A stretch of DNA of 20,361 nucleotides from Coptodactyla brooksi. Its lineage: Eukaryota; Arthropoda; Insecta; Coleoptera; Scarabaeidae. The stretch covers positions 1-20,361 of the forward strand of contig JAWQRM010000700.1 in NCBI GenBank assembly GCA_033557675.1, read 5' to 3'. How positions within the stretch are numbered: position 1 is the stretch's first letter; every line of letters starts with the position of its first letter. A model generated the notes under the pieces. The model did no database searches. It was not told the origin of the DNA and saw nothing but the letters and a program-made list of their open reading frames with translations. Of this stretch, positions 1 through 9,400 are shown piece by piece. The position numbers and the translations under genes are program-made.

Positions 1-25
<25 letters not shown>
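1..25. repeat. (TA)n microsatellite
   Basis: About twelve uninterrupted TA units open the window. It probably lies in the POLDIP3/SKAR intron upstream of the exon that begins at 86. It is probably polymorphic in length. Confidence 0.95.
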
Positions 26-31
<6 letters not shown>

Positions 32-85
32 AATTATATATTTACTTTGCAATTAATATTTTTTTTTGTTTATTTGTTATTGCAG

Positions 86-1099
86 AAAGCCTGTCAATAT
101 GAAACCAAAACAGGGTATCAAGAAAAGACTAGGATCATTCAAAGCAAAACCGGATATTACAGACGCAAGACAGAAACTCATGCAAACTAAACGAAAGAAC
201 GTAAGAGACGCCAGGGACATTTTAGCTAATATGGCAAGAAAACAAGATGCCCGGAGCAAGTTGGAAAAGCTACGACAGAAACGGGTTAGTGGTGACGTTA
301 GGTATATCGGTAGCGGTATTGTAAAGAAGACAGATAGAAATGGAAAAATATCATTAATTACTAATAAACCAAAAGCGAACGATTTAAATCTAGCTATCCA
401 ACAACAACTAGGGTTACTTCAACAGACCAGATCATCTAAAAAAATTGTCCCGAAACGAACTGCTCCTACGACAAAAGCGCCGTTTGTACCGCCGGTTATT
501 CGAAAAACCATTTTGAATGATTACACATTACCAGTAGTACAAAATTATGCTTACGAACAACCAGACATGTACCGGTGGGTGCACCCAGACATTATAACTC
601 AAAAACCAGATTCAAGGAGAATGAGTTATAATTCATCAGATTTAAGATATAGTTCCAAAAGGATTTCTGGTTATATCGATTTAGACGCTGTAGATGACGA
701 AGAGATGCCACTCGTGTCACCAGTGAGGCCGCCCAGTAAGGGTAGCATACATTCACGGCTAGATACCATGCCAGTCCCGCAACAGTCTCACGGCGTTTTG
801 GGAAATTGTTTAAAGACGAAAGTCGTAATACCAGTAGGCCATAGGATTGTCGTGTCTAATTTGCAAGGTGGAGTCACAGAAGATGACATTAGAGAGCTAT
901 TTGAGGATATTGGGGAGTTATTGGTAGCGAGGCTAGTGCGGCCTGGTACCGCTGAAGTTATTTATAAAGATCTGAAAGATGCTCAAAAGGCCGTGGAGAC
1001 GTATCACAACAGACAATTAGACGGGCAACCTATGAAGTGTTTGTTGGTTAACAAAAGGCCAATTAATAATCCCACTGCACCAGCCATAAATCCAATCGG
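86..1099 (+). CDS. POLDIP3: POLDIP3 homologue, large exon (DAR repeats and RRM)
   Basis: The exon begins after a polypyrimidine tract and cag, and its first base is the third base of a codon. It ends ...ATC GG before the donor GTAAGC at 1100. The open frame continues only one more codon past the donor (GGG TAA), so the in-frame stop overlaps the donor site. Splicing here is needed to add the conserved tail. Confidence 0.85.
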
Positions 1100-2403
1100 G
1101 TAAGCAATTGACAAAAAATGAGTTTAATAGTTTATATGTTTTGAAAATTGTTGTACTATTGATATTATTATTGAGATTTAATTATAAGCATTTGCTTATC
1201 AAAAACATACCATTTTTGTTATACAGACAAAATATAGATGTGATCGTATTTTTCATCATATCTACAATTTTGTTTATCGTATTTATTTAGTTTCTAAATT
1301 TCTGTTTTTTAACAACGACAGCAAATACAAACTTTGTGATGCGATTGATAACAACATTGGTTGGGTACAGTTCTCCCAGTTTATGATGGGTTTTACGAGT
1401 TTAACTACTGTAATAAAAATCCCCCTCATAAACATGGGGGCAGCCGCAAAACTGCAAGTCTTTATTGGCTGCTTTATCTACCACATACTGAATAGGAATA
1501 TTCTGGGATTTTGTGATTTCTAATAACTTTGGTTTAGTTACCTCCTCTTCAGGAATTGGTATGTTTGTGTATTGGTATGTTGTAGATTGAGGAACTTCCG
1601 TCCATTCACTTGTGACTTTGATAGGCGCCGAACAGTTTTTGGCTTTTAGATTTTCATTAACCATAACAATTATATTCTTAGCATTCGCAGAAAGAACGAG
1701 ACTTGTCGCGGGCATTTCATTTTCACTGTCTTGTGAAAGGTTTTCAGAACCTTCACTATCGGCTTCCCACGGACGAAACATATTAATAATGTTTCCTCAT
1801 CAGCAGCATACGAAAGTCACGAAGGGCTTGCTTCAAACTAAATTTTAGACATCTTTTCCTGGATTATGTAGTAAGGTGGAATACATAGTAATGAGTAAAT
1901 ATGTTTTTCAAGGGAACACAATAGTAATAAGTACGTAAATATGTTTTTCAAGTAACATTATACACTGCTGTTTGTAAAAATTGCAACACCATGGAGGAGT
2001 CACGTGATTGGGCTAAAATTTACAGGAAGTGCAAATTAGGGTGTGCTCTTGAAATGATTAGAATTTCAGAGTTACACTTTTGCTTCGTAAATTTAATCGT
2101 TTATTTGTATCGAATACAGGACGTTTGTGGCATTAATTCAATTCAATTCTGATGCTAATTCTTAATAGCATGCTAGTAAAGCTATAGATTGTAAAAGGTC
2201 ATAAAACCCATTACAAACTCGGAAGACTAAATGTTTTATTTATTGCTAAAAAATTTTCGTAACACGTAGCTTGTTCCGAGCTGTGTGAACTTAAAATTTT
2301 TTGTATTTTCAGGCCTACATCCAGAAAGTCCGTAATGCCAGATTCAAACAAACTGATCCCAGACTTATCAACTATACATAAGGTTCTCTTTCAGCGTGAT
2401 TAA
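99..2403 (+). CDS. POLDIP3: POLDIP3/SKAR (PDIP46) homologue, RRM mRNA-export adaptor; 5' end possibly outside window
   Basis: Two exons, 86-1099 and 2313-2403, join in phase. From the Met at 99 they give 363 residues. The family binds spliced mRNA, works with UAP56/TREX in export, and links S6K1 signalling to translation in the nucleus. Seen here: a very basic N-terminus with three Asp-Ala-Arg (DAR) repeats at residues 22, 37 and 50, as in vertebrate POLDIP3. A disordered middle follows, then a C-terminal RRM at about residues 248-317 with RNP2-like IVVSNL (250-255), RNP1-like GTAEVIYK (283-290) and the DGQPMKC ending typical of the family. The tail DLSTIHKVLF resembles the vertebrate 'D-x-x-TI-x-K-x-LF' end. 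Position 86 follows a good acceptor (ttattgcag), and the frame stays open from 86 to the Met. An upstream exon carrying the UAP56-binding N-terminus is therefore likely, and the Met at 99 may be internal. The identification is strong; the exact start is not. Confidence 0.85.
1282..1287 (-). terminator. Poly(A) signal AATAAA downstream of the nested ORF
   Basis: TTTATT on the plus strand reads AATAAA on the minus strand, 114 bp beyond the nested ORF's stop. In AT-rich DNA such hexamers also arise by chance. Confidence 0.4.
1401..1781 (-). CDS. Unrecognised 126-residue protein, nested antisense in a POLDIP3 intron; N-terminal FRPW motif
   Basis: Single open frame from ATG (1781) to TAA (1401), inside the 1100-2312 intron and on the opposite strand. 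Upstream frames are closed, so the Met is a plausible true start. The protein begins with FRPW at residues 2-5, followed by an acidic Ser/Glu/Asp-rich stretch (7-24), a segment containing VNENLKAK (about 41-48) and a second acidic patch. It ends with a Cys-x-Cys and an aromatic tail (EGDFYYSS). FRPW is a known Groucho-binding tetrapeptide (for example in Huckebein), so a co-repressor-binding role is possible but inferred. There is no signal peptide or membrane segment. An AATAAA 114 bp past the stop supports a real transcript. It could also be the first exon of a longer gene, or a decayed gene. I do not recognise the family. Confidence 0.5.
   Translation of the reverse strand: MFRPWEADSEGSENLSQDSENEMPATSLVLSANAKNIIVMVNENLKAKNCSAPIKVTSEWTEVPQSTTYQYTNIPIPEEEVTKPKLLEITKSQNIPIQYVVDKAANKDLQFCGCPHVYEGDFYYSS
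1782..2312. other. POLDIP3 intron, right part: no gene seen
   Basis: AT-rich sequence between the nested ORF start and the terminal exon acceptor. It may hold the promoter of the nested minus-strand ORF. The only structure I see is a two-copy 40-bp-period repeat at 1895-1952. Confidence 0.6.
1895..1952. repeat. Two-copy direct repeat, period 40
   Basis: An identical 18-nt block (GTAAATATGTTTTTCAAG) occurs at 1895-1912 and 1935-1952. Similar 'catagtaatgagta'/'caatagtaataagta' sequence precedes each copy, so it is a local tandem duplication. It lies about 115-170 bp upstream of the nested ORF start. Confidence 0.8.
2313..2403 (+). CDS. POLDIP3: POLDIP3 homologue, terminal coding exon
   Basis: The acceptor gtattttcag precedes 2313. 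The split GG|G glycine codon restores the frame, and 29 further residues run to TAA at 2401-2403. The peptide ends PDLSTIHKVLFQRD, which resembles the conserved helix near the C-terminus of vertebrate POLDIP3. That match is the main reason to accept the exon. It is too short to appear in an ORF search. Confidence 0.8.
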
Positions 2404-2640
2404 AACACATCATAAGAGATAATTTGTTCAACTTTACCTGTCTTTTGTATACATCATTCAATATTGTTACTGTATAATAGTAGCGAGTGATTTGTTGATT
2501 CGAATTTTGTCAGTAGTCACTCTCCGATTGGAAAATGATATATTATTGTACTTATGCAAACATCTGTGTGGTACATTTTACTTTTAAAGTGAGTTTTGGC
2601 GATCATTTTATTTGTCTTTGTAACTGTAAGATGACGTTGA

Positions 2641-2646
2641 AATAAA
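2641..2646 (+). terminator. Poly(A) signal AATAAA of the POLDIP3 homologue
   Basis: The canonical hexamer lies about 240 bp past the stop codon. A T-rich stretch (from about 2666) follows, as expected downstream of a cleavage site. The 3' UTR would be about 250 nt. Confidence 0.7.
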
Positions 2647-2726
2647 ATAGCAATTTATTTACAAATGTTTTTTATTTTTAGGCCGTTATTTCCTCAAAGA
2701 ACACAATGGATTTGACCACTCTTCTT

Positions 2727-2738
2727 TTTATTTTTATT
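2727..2738 (-). terminator. Poly(A) signals of VPS13B (two AATAAA)
   Basis: TTTATT at 2727-2732 and 2733-2738 reads as AATAAA twice on the minus strand, about 110-120 nt past the stop. These are the first such hexamers after the coding end. The likely cleavage site falls around 2700-2720. Confidence 0.6.
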
Positions 2739-2848
2739 CCTTGAAACTTGTTAAAATGACACCAAAATCCCCAAGTTCTGACTAGTTGGGAGTATAATTA
2801 AAAAAAAATAAAAATAAATAAAAATATATTTTCTTTCAATATTACAAA

Positions 2849-3483
2849 TCAAAGTACTGGAAAATTGTAGGCTTCATGTTGCTGTTGGGCTAAAGATAAT
2901 AAACAGAGGAAGTAGCTTTTGCTTTGTGGATTCACATAAAAACTAAGGCAGGTTTGCTCCCTATGTGTTTCTTCAACTGTCTCATCTATGCTAATATCAG
3001 GGGAAATACTGATTTCGGAATGCTGCGACGATGCATCGGAGAATGTTATAAACCCTACAGTACTCCTAACGTAATCCTGTATTCTTGCTTTGGACACGGG
3101 ATCCAGTTCGCCAGGACATTCATCTAATTTCGTTTTGGACGATTCCGGCTTTACCGTCACCAGCTTTAACATCAACAACGTTGGATCACTATTGTTGTCA
3201 ATTCCATGTAACTCCTCTAATTTTATTATTTTTTGGGTCATATCGCTGTCCGTATTTACGATAATTAATACTTCCGTGGTTAATATCAATGCCACAGCTT
3301 CATATTGTCCGAAGGTACTAATAGACGTAGCTTCCGTGACGAAAAGCACGTTCGGTTTTGAAATGGGCGGCATAAACTTCCAACTATACTTCAGAACTGA
3401 GTTAATACTGGAAAAGACATGACTCAGCGACGGCTTCATTCGAGGATCCGGTAAAACATTCCAACCTGCACCTTGTAATATCC
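2849..3483 (-). CDS. VPS13B: VPS13B terminal exon O (PH-like domain, complete C-terminus)
   Basis: The acceptor aactttcttatag precedes 3483, and TGA at 2851-2849 ends the protein. Residues 2667-2876. ILQGAGW completes the 'TGxGIL-x-GAG' signature across the splice. A PH-like fold follows (YEAVALILTTEVLIIVNTD and onward), with an acidic Ser-rich loop (about 2815-2845). The last helix (LSFYVNPQSKSYFLCLLSLA) matches the VPS13B end in placement. Confidence 0.95.
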
Positions 3484-6400
3484 CTATAAGAAAGTTATTA
3501 TTAATTTAATACGTTAGTACATCGCAGAAATGACATATAGAAAGTTGAAAAAATGTTAAGCAACTAGTTTATTGGGCGAAAACTATTGGGTTGGTCCGAA
3601 AGTAATTTGGTTTTTTTCGCAGCAGAGGTATTAGTTGTATTTTAACCAGCCAACTTCATTCTGACTTCCAAACCGTATATGCATTATATATTCTGATAGC
3701 TGATATTGCAAAGTTTATGTGTGAAAATATCTTGTTCGGTTCTGTGCAATTGTTTTCTTTTTGTGTCTTATGAAACATGGAGGATTAAAAACAGCATTTT
3801 CGGCACATTTTGTCCTTTTATTACAATAAAGGTAAAAATGCCGTTCAAGCGGGAAAAGAATTAGTTGATTTACGTGGAGAAGATGTATTGACAGAATGCC
3901 AGTGTCAAAATTAGTTTGCAAAAATTTTGGGAGCCCTTTCCAAAATTTTTGGGAGAATACCACGATTAATTCTAAAGTTTATTGTCATTAACTGAACAAA
4001 TTGCACGATTCACTGAAATAGAGAAGGGTTGGTTGGGTTGGTCTCGCATACCAAACTGGTATATGACACCGCATACTAGTTTGGTATCTCACCAAACGCT
4101 TTTGCTGCTTGGCAATCATATTCTCGTAAGATGGTTCATTTAACAGAAAAAGAAAGAATTATCATTTTAATGATGGTTGATTATGGAGATCGTAGGAGTT
4201 TTGGTATCATTCTATGCAGAAAACCAGACAATAACAAAATTTTCAAAATAAGAAATCTATGATGTATCATTTGAAGAATAGTCACGGACATTTTTGGAGA
4301 GTATCTGATATAAAATCATGGATTCAGATGTTAACCTTACTAGTTGATCTTACCTTGTCCAGTAAGTGCTACTAAGTCAGCTGCTCCACTTAGGGGCTTT
4401 GTAAAAATTCCAACCAATCCCAACCCGATACCAGTAACAAGACTTCTCGGCGAAGCACCTGCTTGCGTCATGGATTGAAGGGGGTGATGTGCGATACCAC
4501 CAATAGCTCCAAGTAAATTTATCCCCAAACCAGTTAAACCCTAAACAAATGACCAATTATCGTACTTTTATATACAATAAAAAAAAATACCTGGAAAAGT
4601 CCTTGCGCTACACTATCAGGTCTCTGTCTCCTTTGTTCTTCGGTTCTCCTCAAATGCTCTTCGTCCATCGTCATTCTGTCTAAATTCCTGGCAACGCTCG
4701 AAGCCAGTTTTGTCACAGATTGAACAGTGCCAGCCGTCACATGCATCATCAACGAAGCGAAACCATGCGTGATGCCCACCAAGAAAGCCCAGGGGCCTTG
4801 AAGCAATCCTTGATATGGTAAACTGACAAAATCCTTGAGACCTACGCCCATGGCCCTGGCTAAACCACCAGGACTTCCCAGCAGTTCTAGTGAACCCACA
4901 ACCCATCCGGCACCGAAGATTGCTCCGGATAAGTAATGCATTGTTATGGCATTTCCTAATCTAGAAAACAATGGTATTTTGTCAATTTGCAATTAGTGCT
5001 GGTGAAAAAGGGTATATTCAAATAAGCAGAGCTAATGGAGCCACCAATCGATGCAACCCAACTTAGAGATGGTGCTTTAGATGTCTGTTGACAATAATAT
5101 GATCCAGATTATTGAATCTCATCGATTAAAACAAGACTTAACATAAATGTTCACCTAGTTATTCAACTTTTGTTGTGTAAGTTTAACTTTTGATTTTATT
5201 TTAATTTTAAATATAATATTAATAAAATTTTTGGTGTATGGTATGGGAGCAAATCTTTCTAAATCCTTAGGTAATTTGATTTAAGACTTGCTCATTTCAC
5301 TATATGATTTTATTTAACAGTATGTTAAATCAAATTTAGTACCTGTATGATGTAGTAACAATTTTCTTTTTGTCAAATCTTCCAAACTCCAACGGAGACT
5401 CATCCAGTGCTATGTACAGTTTGATGGAGCAGTGCGCTGATAGTAAAATTGACACGGGTTCAATAACAAATGACCGAATTGACACAGCTCCAGCATAAAT
5501 ACTGGACCCCCAAGTAAGATGGAGTGGAATGTAGATCAGCATGGTGCTTGTGTCAAATTTATTTGTTCCGTTTTTTTCTTTCCGCCACATTATTAAGTTC
5601 GACGGGTTTAAAATGGATAGTTGTTCTACCAGCTTTATAAGGTAAGTATCTTCTATATACACAGCCAAAGGTTTTATATTGACGTAGACTTCGGTAATGT
5701 CTGTAAGAATAAAATATAAACTTATTTAGGCACCCTCTATAGAAAAAGTAATCAATTAATTCTTCATTTATAGGAAAATGAATTTGGAAACCATGGTCAA
5801 CTTTCTAAGATTCTTAAAATGTAAAAACTTTTTAAAAGCCGAAAACATGTAAATAAAATGTTACTCTATTAAATTTGTTTCCAAACTTTTATAAATTTTC
5901 TAAACTATTATATATGATGTATGCATTAGACAGGAAAGAAGTAAATGGATACTTAAGTGAGTTTATGATATTTATTATTAATAATTGTGATTACTGAAAA
6001 GAAAGAAAATGTACCCTTGTTGTAACTAATATTAGTGGTAATGATATTCAAAATACAGACTAAGAATTTTATCTATGAAAAGGAGCTATGATCATTTTGA
6101 ACATCTCTTACAAACCCCTATTTGTTTTTTATTCATGTACTTGGTTTCGAGAGATTCTACAATAGTAGACACAATTATCACAATCTTAAATTGTCTGCAA
6201 TTTTTGCTACTCGGACTAATGTGTTTGATGTCATTCTCAAATTCTGTAGGATCGAGTGCATAAGATAATGGATGATTAGGAAATCAAACTTGATGATTTT
6301 GAATGAACATCTTCAAATTAAATATAAAATAATAAAATTGCTTGAAAACTTGCAAGATGACCACAACCAACTTTAATCTTCAAATTAATTTTTCCAAAAG

Positions 6401-9400
6401 AACGAGGTCTTGCAGCCTTATCGATGACAAGAAATTTCTCAGAATCTCCGGCCATATTAGCACAACACGAAGTAGTTAACCTTTGTTTAGCCATTTTACC
6501 ACCATTTTAGCACACTTTTCACCACGAAATGCGAAGGTTTTTTCAGTAAGCTCAAATTTTTTCAGCTTACTAAAAGATGAAATTTTTTCGTAAACCCTTT
6601 GACGTCATTTGGATTAAGACTTGAGCTTTCACCAGAAATGGTCCTAAACGTAATGTTGTGCACTAAAGTTTTGATATAACTGTTCTGCAACCTCTATCGC
6701 TTTCGATTTTATAAGAATTCCCGATATTGGAATATTTTTTGCTGTTGCTTGCACAAACCATTGGTACGTTACTTTGCAAATATTGTACCCTTCAAGTTTA
6801 AAGAAACTTCCTCTTTGAAAAACATTTTCATTGGAAGGCCAATTGCTTAAGAGGTTTTTCTTTTTAGTAATAATACTTGACACCTGTTTTCCCAATATTA
6901 AATTTACTTGTTAAAACACAGACACTCGGCTTTTCTTTATTATACAGCTGTATAACATCAATTTTGTCTTTGAGAGCGAGCACTAGAAATTTTTGCACTA
7001 ATTCTGTGCCTATAACTATGAGAGTCTGCGTGTCCTTTCAGTCCGCTCAAACATGTCCAGTTAAAATGAGCACCCACTTAAAATGAGCATCCACAAGAAG
7101 AAATACAGGGTGTATTTTATATTTATATATCCATAACTCATCATATTAATTATCCTACCTGTTACTGCAATTTGTCTTACAGGATCTGTCCAAACTTCCA
7201 AATTAGCTATAATGTTAATTAACGCATCCTTCTGTGAATTCATGATTAATTGATTCACAGGAACGTTTAATGAATGCAACGGTTGGTTTTGCGGAACCTG
7301 TTGACCGATTAAAACAACAGGAAAATCATACGAGTCTCTAAAATATAGTTGATTGTCTATTTGTATATCACCAATGCTGAACTGGACGTCCACATTCTAC
7401 AAATATAAATAAATGATAAGCTATGTTTTAAATAGAAATGGTACTTACATCAGTTCTGTTTATAATCAGTGCAATATTATCACAGGTAAGAGCACAGTAT
7501 TCCATTTTTTCAGCACCACAATTCTCCATATCTGATGTCAGGGTAATAATAATAGATTTTATGAAAATTTGAGCTTTAAAATTATTCCAACTGTCTTTGC
7601 ATTTCAAAGCTAGTGTTGGGTCTCTGCGTAAATCATAATCTGAAGACACTGGAGTGTTGCTGAATTCCAAATTTAGATTTGAGTGTTCAGCCAGCGTAGG
7701 TAAGGTTTCCGAATGGAAAATTACGTTTTTATTGCCACTGGCGGTGGACAGGATTTCTTCTGCACTAAAGTATGTGCTGTTCATCGTCTCTGCATCAGTT
7801 GTTTCGGGTAATTTGGTTGCGGCGAGCAGTGCCCCAGCAGACTCGATTTCGTGCATTGACAACCGCACTCTTATGTCTCTTGCGCTTATTTCAACCTGCG
7901 TCACCGACTCCACAAATAGGATTGTTGTATGTGCCGTTGGCGTGACACTAACTTTTATGTCACCATAGTAGGGCACCCTTACGAATTGGTCATTGAAGTT
8001 TGAAACGTGAACTGGCTGTGACCATTGGAATCCTTGGGGATCACCTGATAAAAAAAAATTAATAATTGTAAATTTCTATATTTTAAATTAATATTACATG
8101 TGGTTATGAATTCAATTTTATGAATCTTAAAAGGGAGATAATAAATTATATTATATTGAATGTTTGAGTCTCAATAAAAGCAGGACTCAAATTAGGCACA
8201 GTGCCATTAGGAAAGGAATTTAACGCATAAGGGTCTCTTCGGATAAAAATATGCGGATAGGCTGGACACGTGTTAATGAGAATTTTCAGCTCGATAAGAA
8301 TGGAGCTGATGGATAAGAAAGTTATGAGAAAATATCATAAGAAGCTGAACATGAAATTATTGTACAAATTTCTGAATATCTGTAATGAATAGCTTTTATC
8401 TTACCTTCTGGATCAGACGCAAATACCAAAAAGTCAGCATTCAGAGCTACATCAGGAAATAGTATAGATTGATCAGGCATCGTGTAATAACAACTACTTT
8501 CATCGTCAACTCCACACAACCATTTCATGTGGTCGCAATCCTCGACTATCACTCGTGCTTCGTGATCTGCAAATTGGGCGCAGAACAATTTCACTCCGCT
8601 TCTATTATTGATTTGCAATTGCGGGTGTGAATCATAGTGCAGTGACAAAAACGATTGCCCTTTGTCTTCTTGTGCAACCAGAACAAGCGGTATCTTAAAA
8701 ATTAAATTATCATTATTGCTTACTTATTTGTCAGGTACTTTGAAATATTAGAACAAAACAGAAAATCATGACTCAGTTGTCCACACATAAAACACAAAGA
8801 AATATTTTAAGCCCATAGAAAATCGGAACATCAGCAGGATAGAAGAAACCAAAGAAAAAAACAAAAGTAATGATCAAAACAAACCATTCATAACACATTG
8901 GAATGGACAAACTCATTCAACAAATGTTATTATATAACAATGAACAAGAATAAATAAATTCTTTCCTTGTTATTATAATACAAGGAAAGAAGATGGACAT
9001 TGTCGAATACATAAATAAATTGTGGAATTAGAACTTTTGGTTTTGTACCAAATTTGTCAATAGTTACCACTTAACCAAACCAAGAAACTAACTGCTCGAC
9101 GCACATTTCGCCAATGAAGTTGGCATTATCGGGGGCCATCAGAGACAGAAGACTTGAAAAGTGCATTTTTTTGTTTCTGGTGTGATTTTTCTAAACCAAT
9201 ATGCGTGCCCGTTATGCATTCCCATATTTCCACTTATTTGTCTATATAATTTCTTATAATTTCCAAACTTTCAAATGCATTCAAGAATCTATTTCCGGAT
9301 ACATTTTTAAGTAATCTATACATTTTCTACATTAATTCTTATGATTGTTAAAAGCATGTTTGGCTAGTCTGGATTTTTCTATGCGACCGTACCTTGAGTG

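Larger units (their letters stand above)
3484..4353 (-). other. VPS13B intron, 870 nt, with a mariner remnant and palindromes
   Basis: The last intron, from GTAAGA to ctttcttatag. It contains a decayed mariner (3586 to about 4025), a palindrome cluster (4048-4098) and a short transposase-like reading frame (4131-4262), all on the strand opposite to the host gene. Confidence 0.8.
5701..7158 (-). other. VPS13B intron, 1,458 nt, with a Tigger/jerky-like remnant
   Basis: It runs from GTAGGA to attcttacag. Most of it is a decayed pogo/Tigger-type transposon in the same orientation as the host gene (about 6090-7056). The stretch 5701-6080 is AT-rich and unassigned. Confidence 0.8.

Noticed and set aside
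66..98. Start of the POLDIP3 reading frame at the ATG at 66
   Set aside because: Positions 66-85 are a typical intron end (T-rich tract and ttgcag). The first eleven residues would be intronic.
1108..1290. 60-residue hydrophobic plus ORF after POLDIP3
   Set aside because: AT-rich intron sequence; the hydrophobic composition follows from T-rich codons. No related protein or start context.
3090..3422. 110-residue plus ORF opposite the last VPS13B exon
   Set aside because: It is a shadow of the conserved PH-like coding exon. The same holds for plus ORFs at 7654, 11673, 12532, 13200, 13409, 16133, 17262 and 18826.
3715..3963. 82-residue minus ORF
   Set aside because: It is the antisense of the mariner remnant, whose plus-strand frame has the recognisable transposase residues.
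8241..8300. Possible non-LTR retrotransposon scrap (reading ...AGHVLM... on the plus strand)
   Set aside because: Only about eight residues resemble the 'W-x-GHV' motif after reverse transcriptase, with a stop inside; too short to call.
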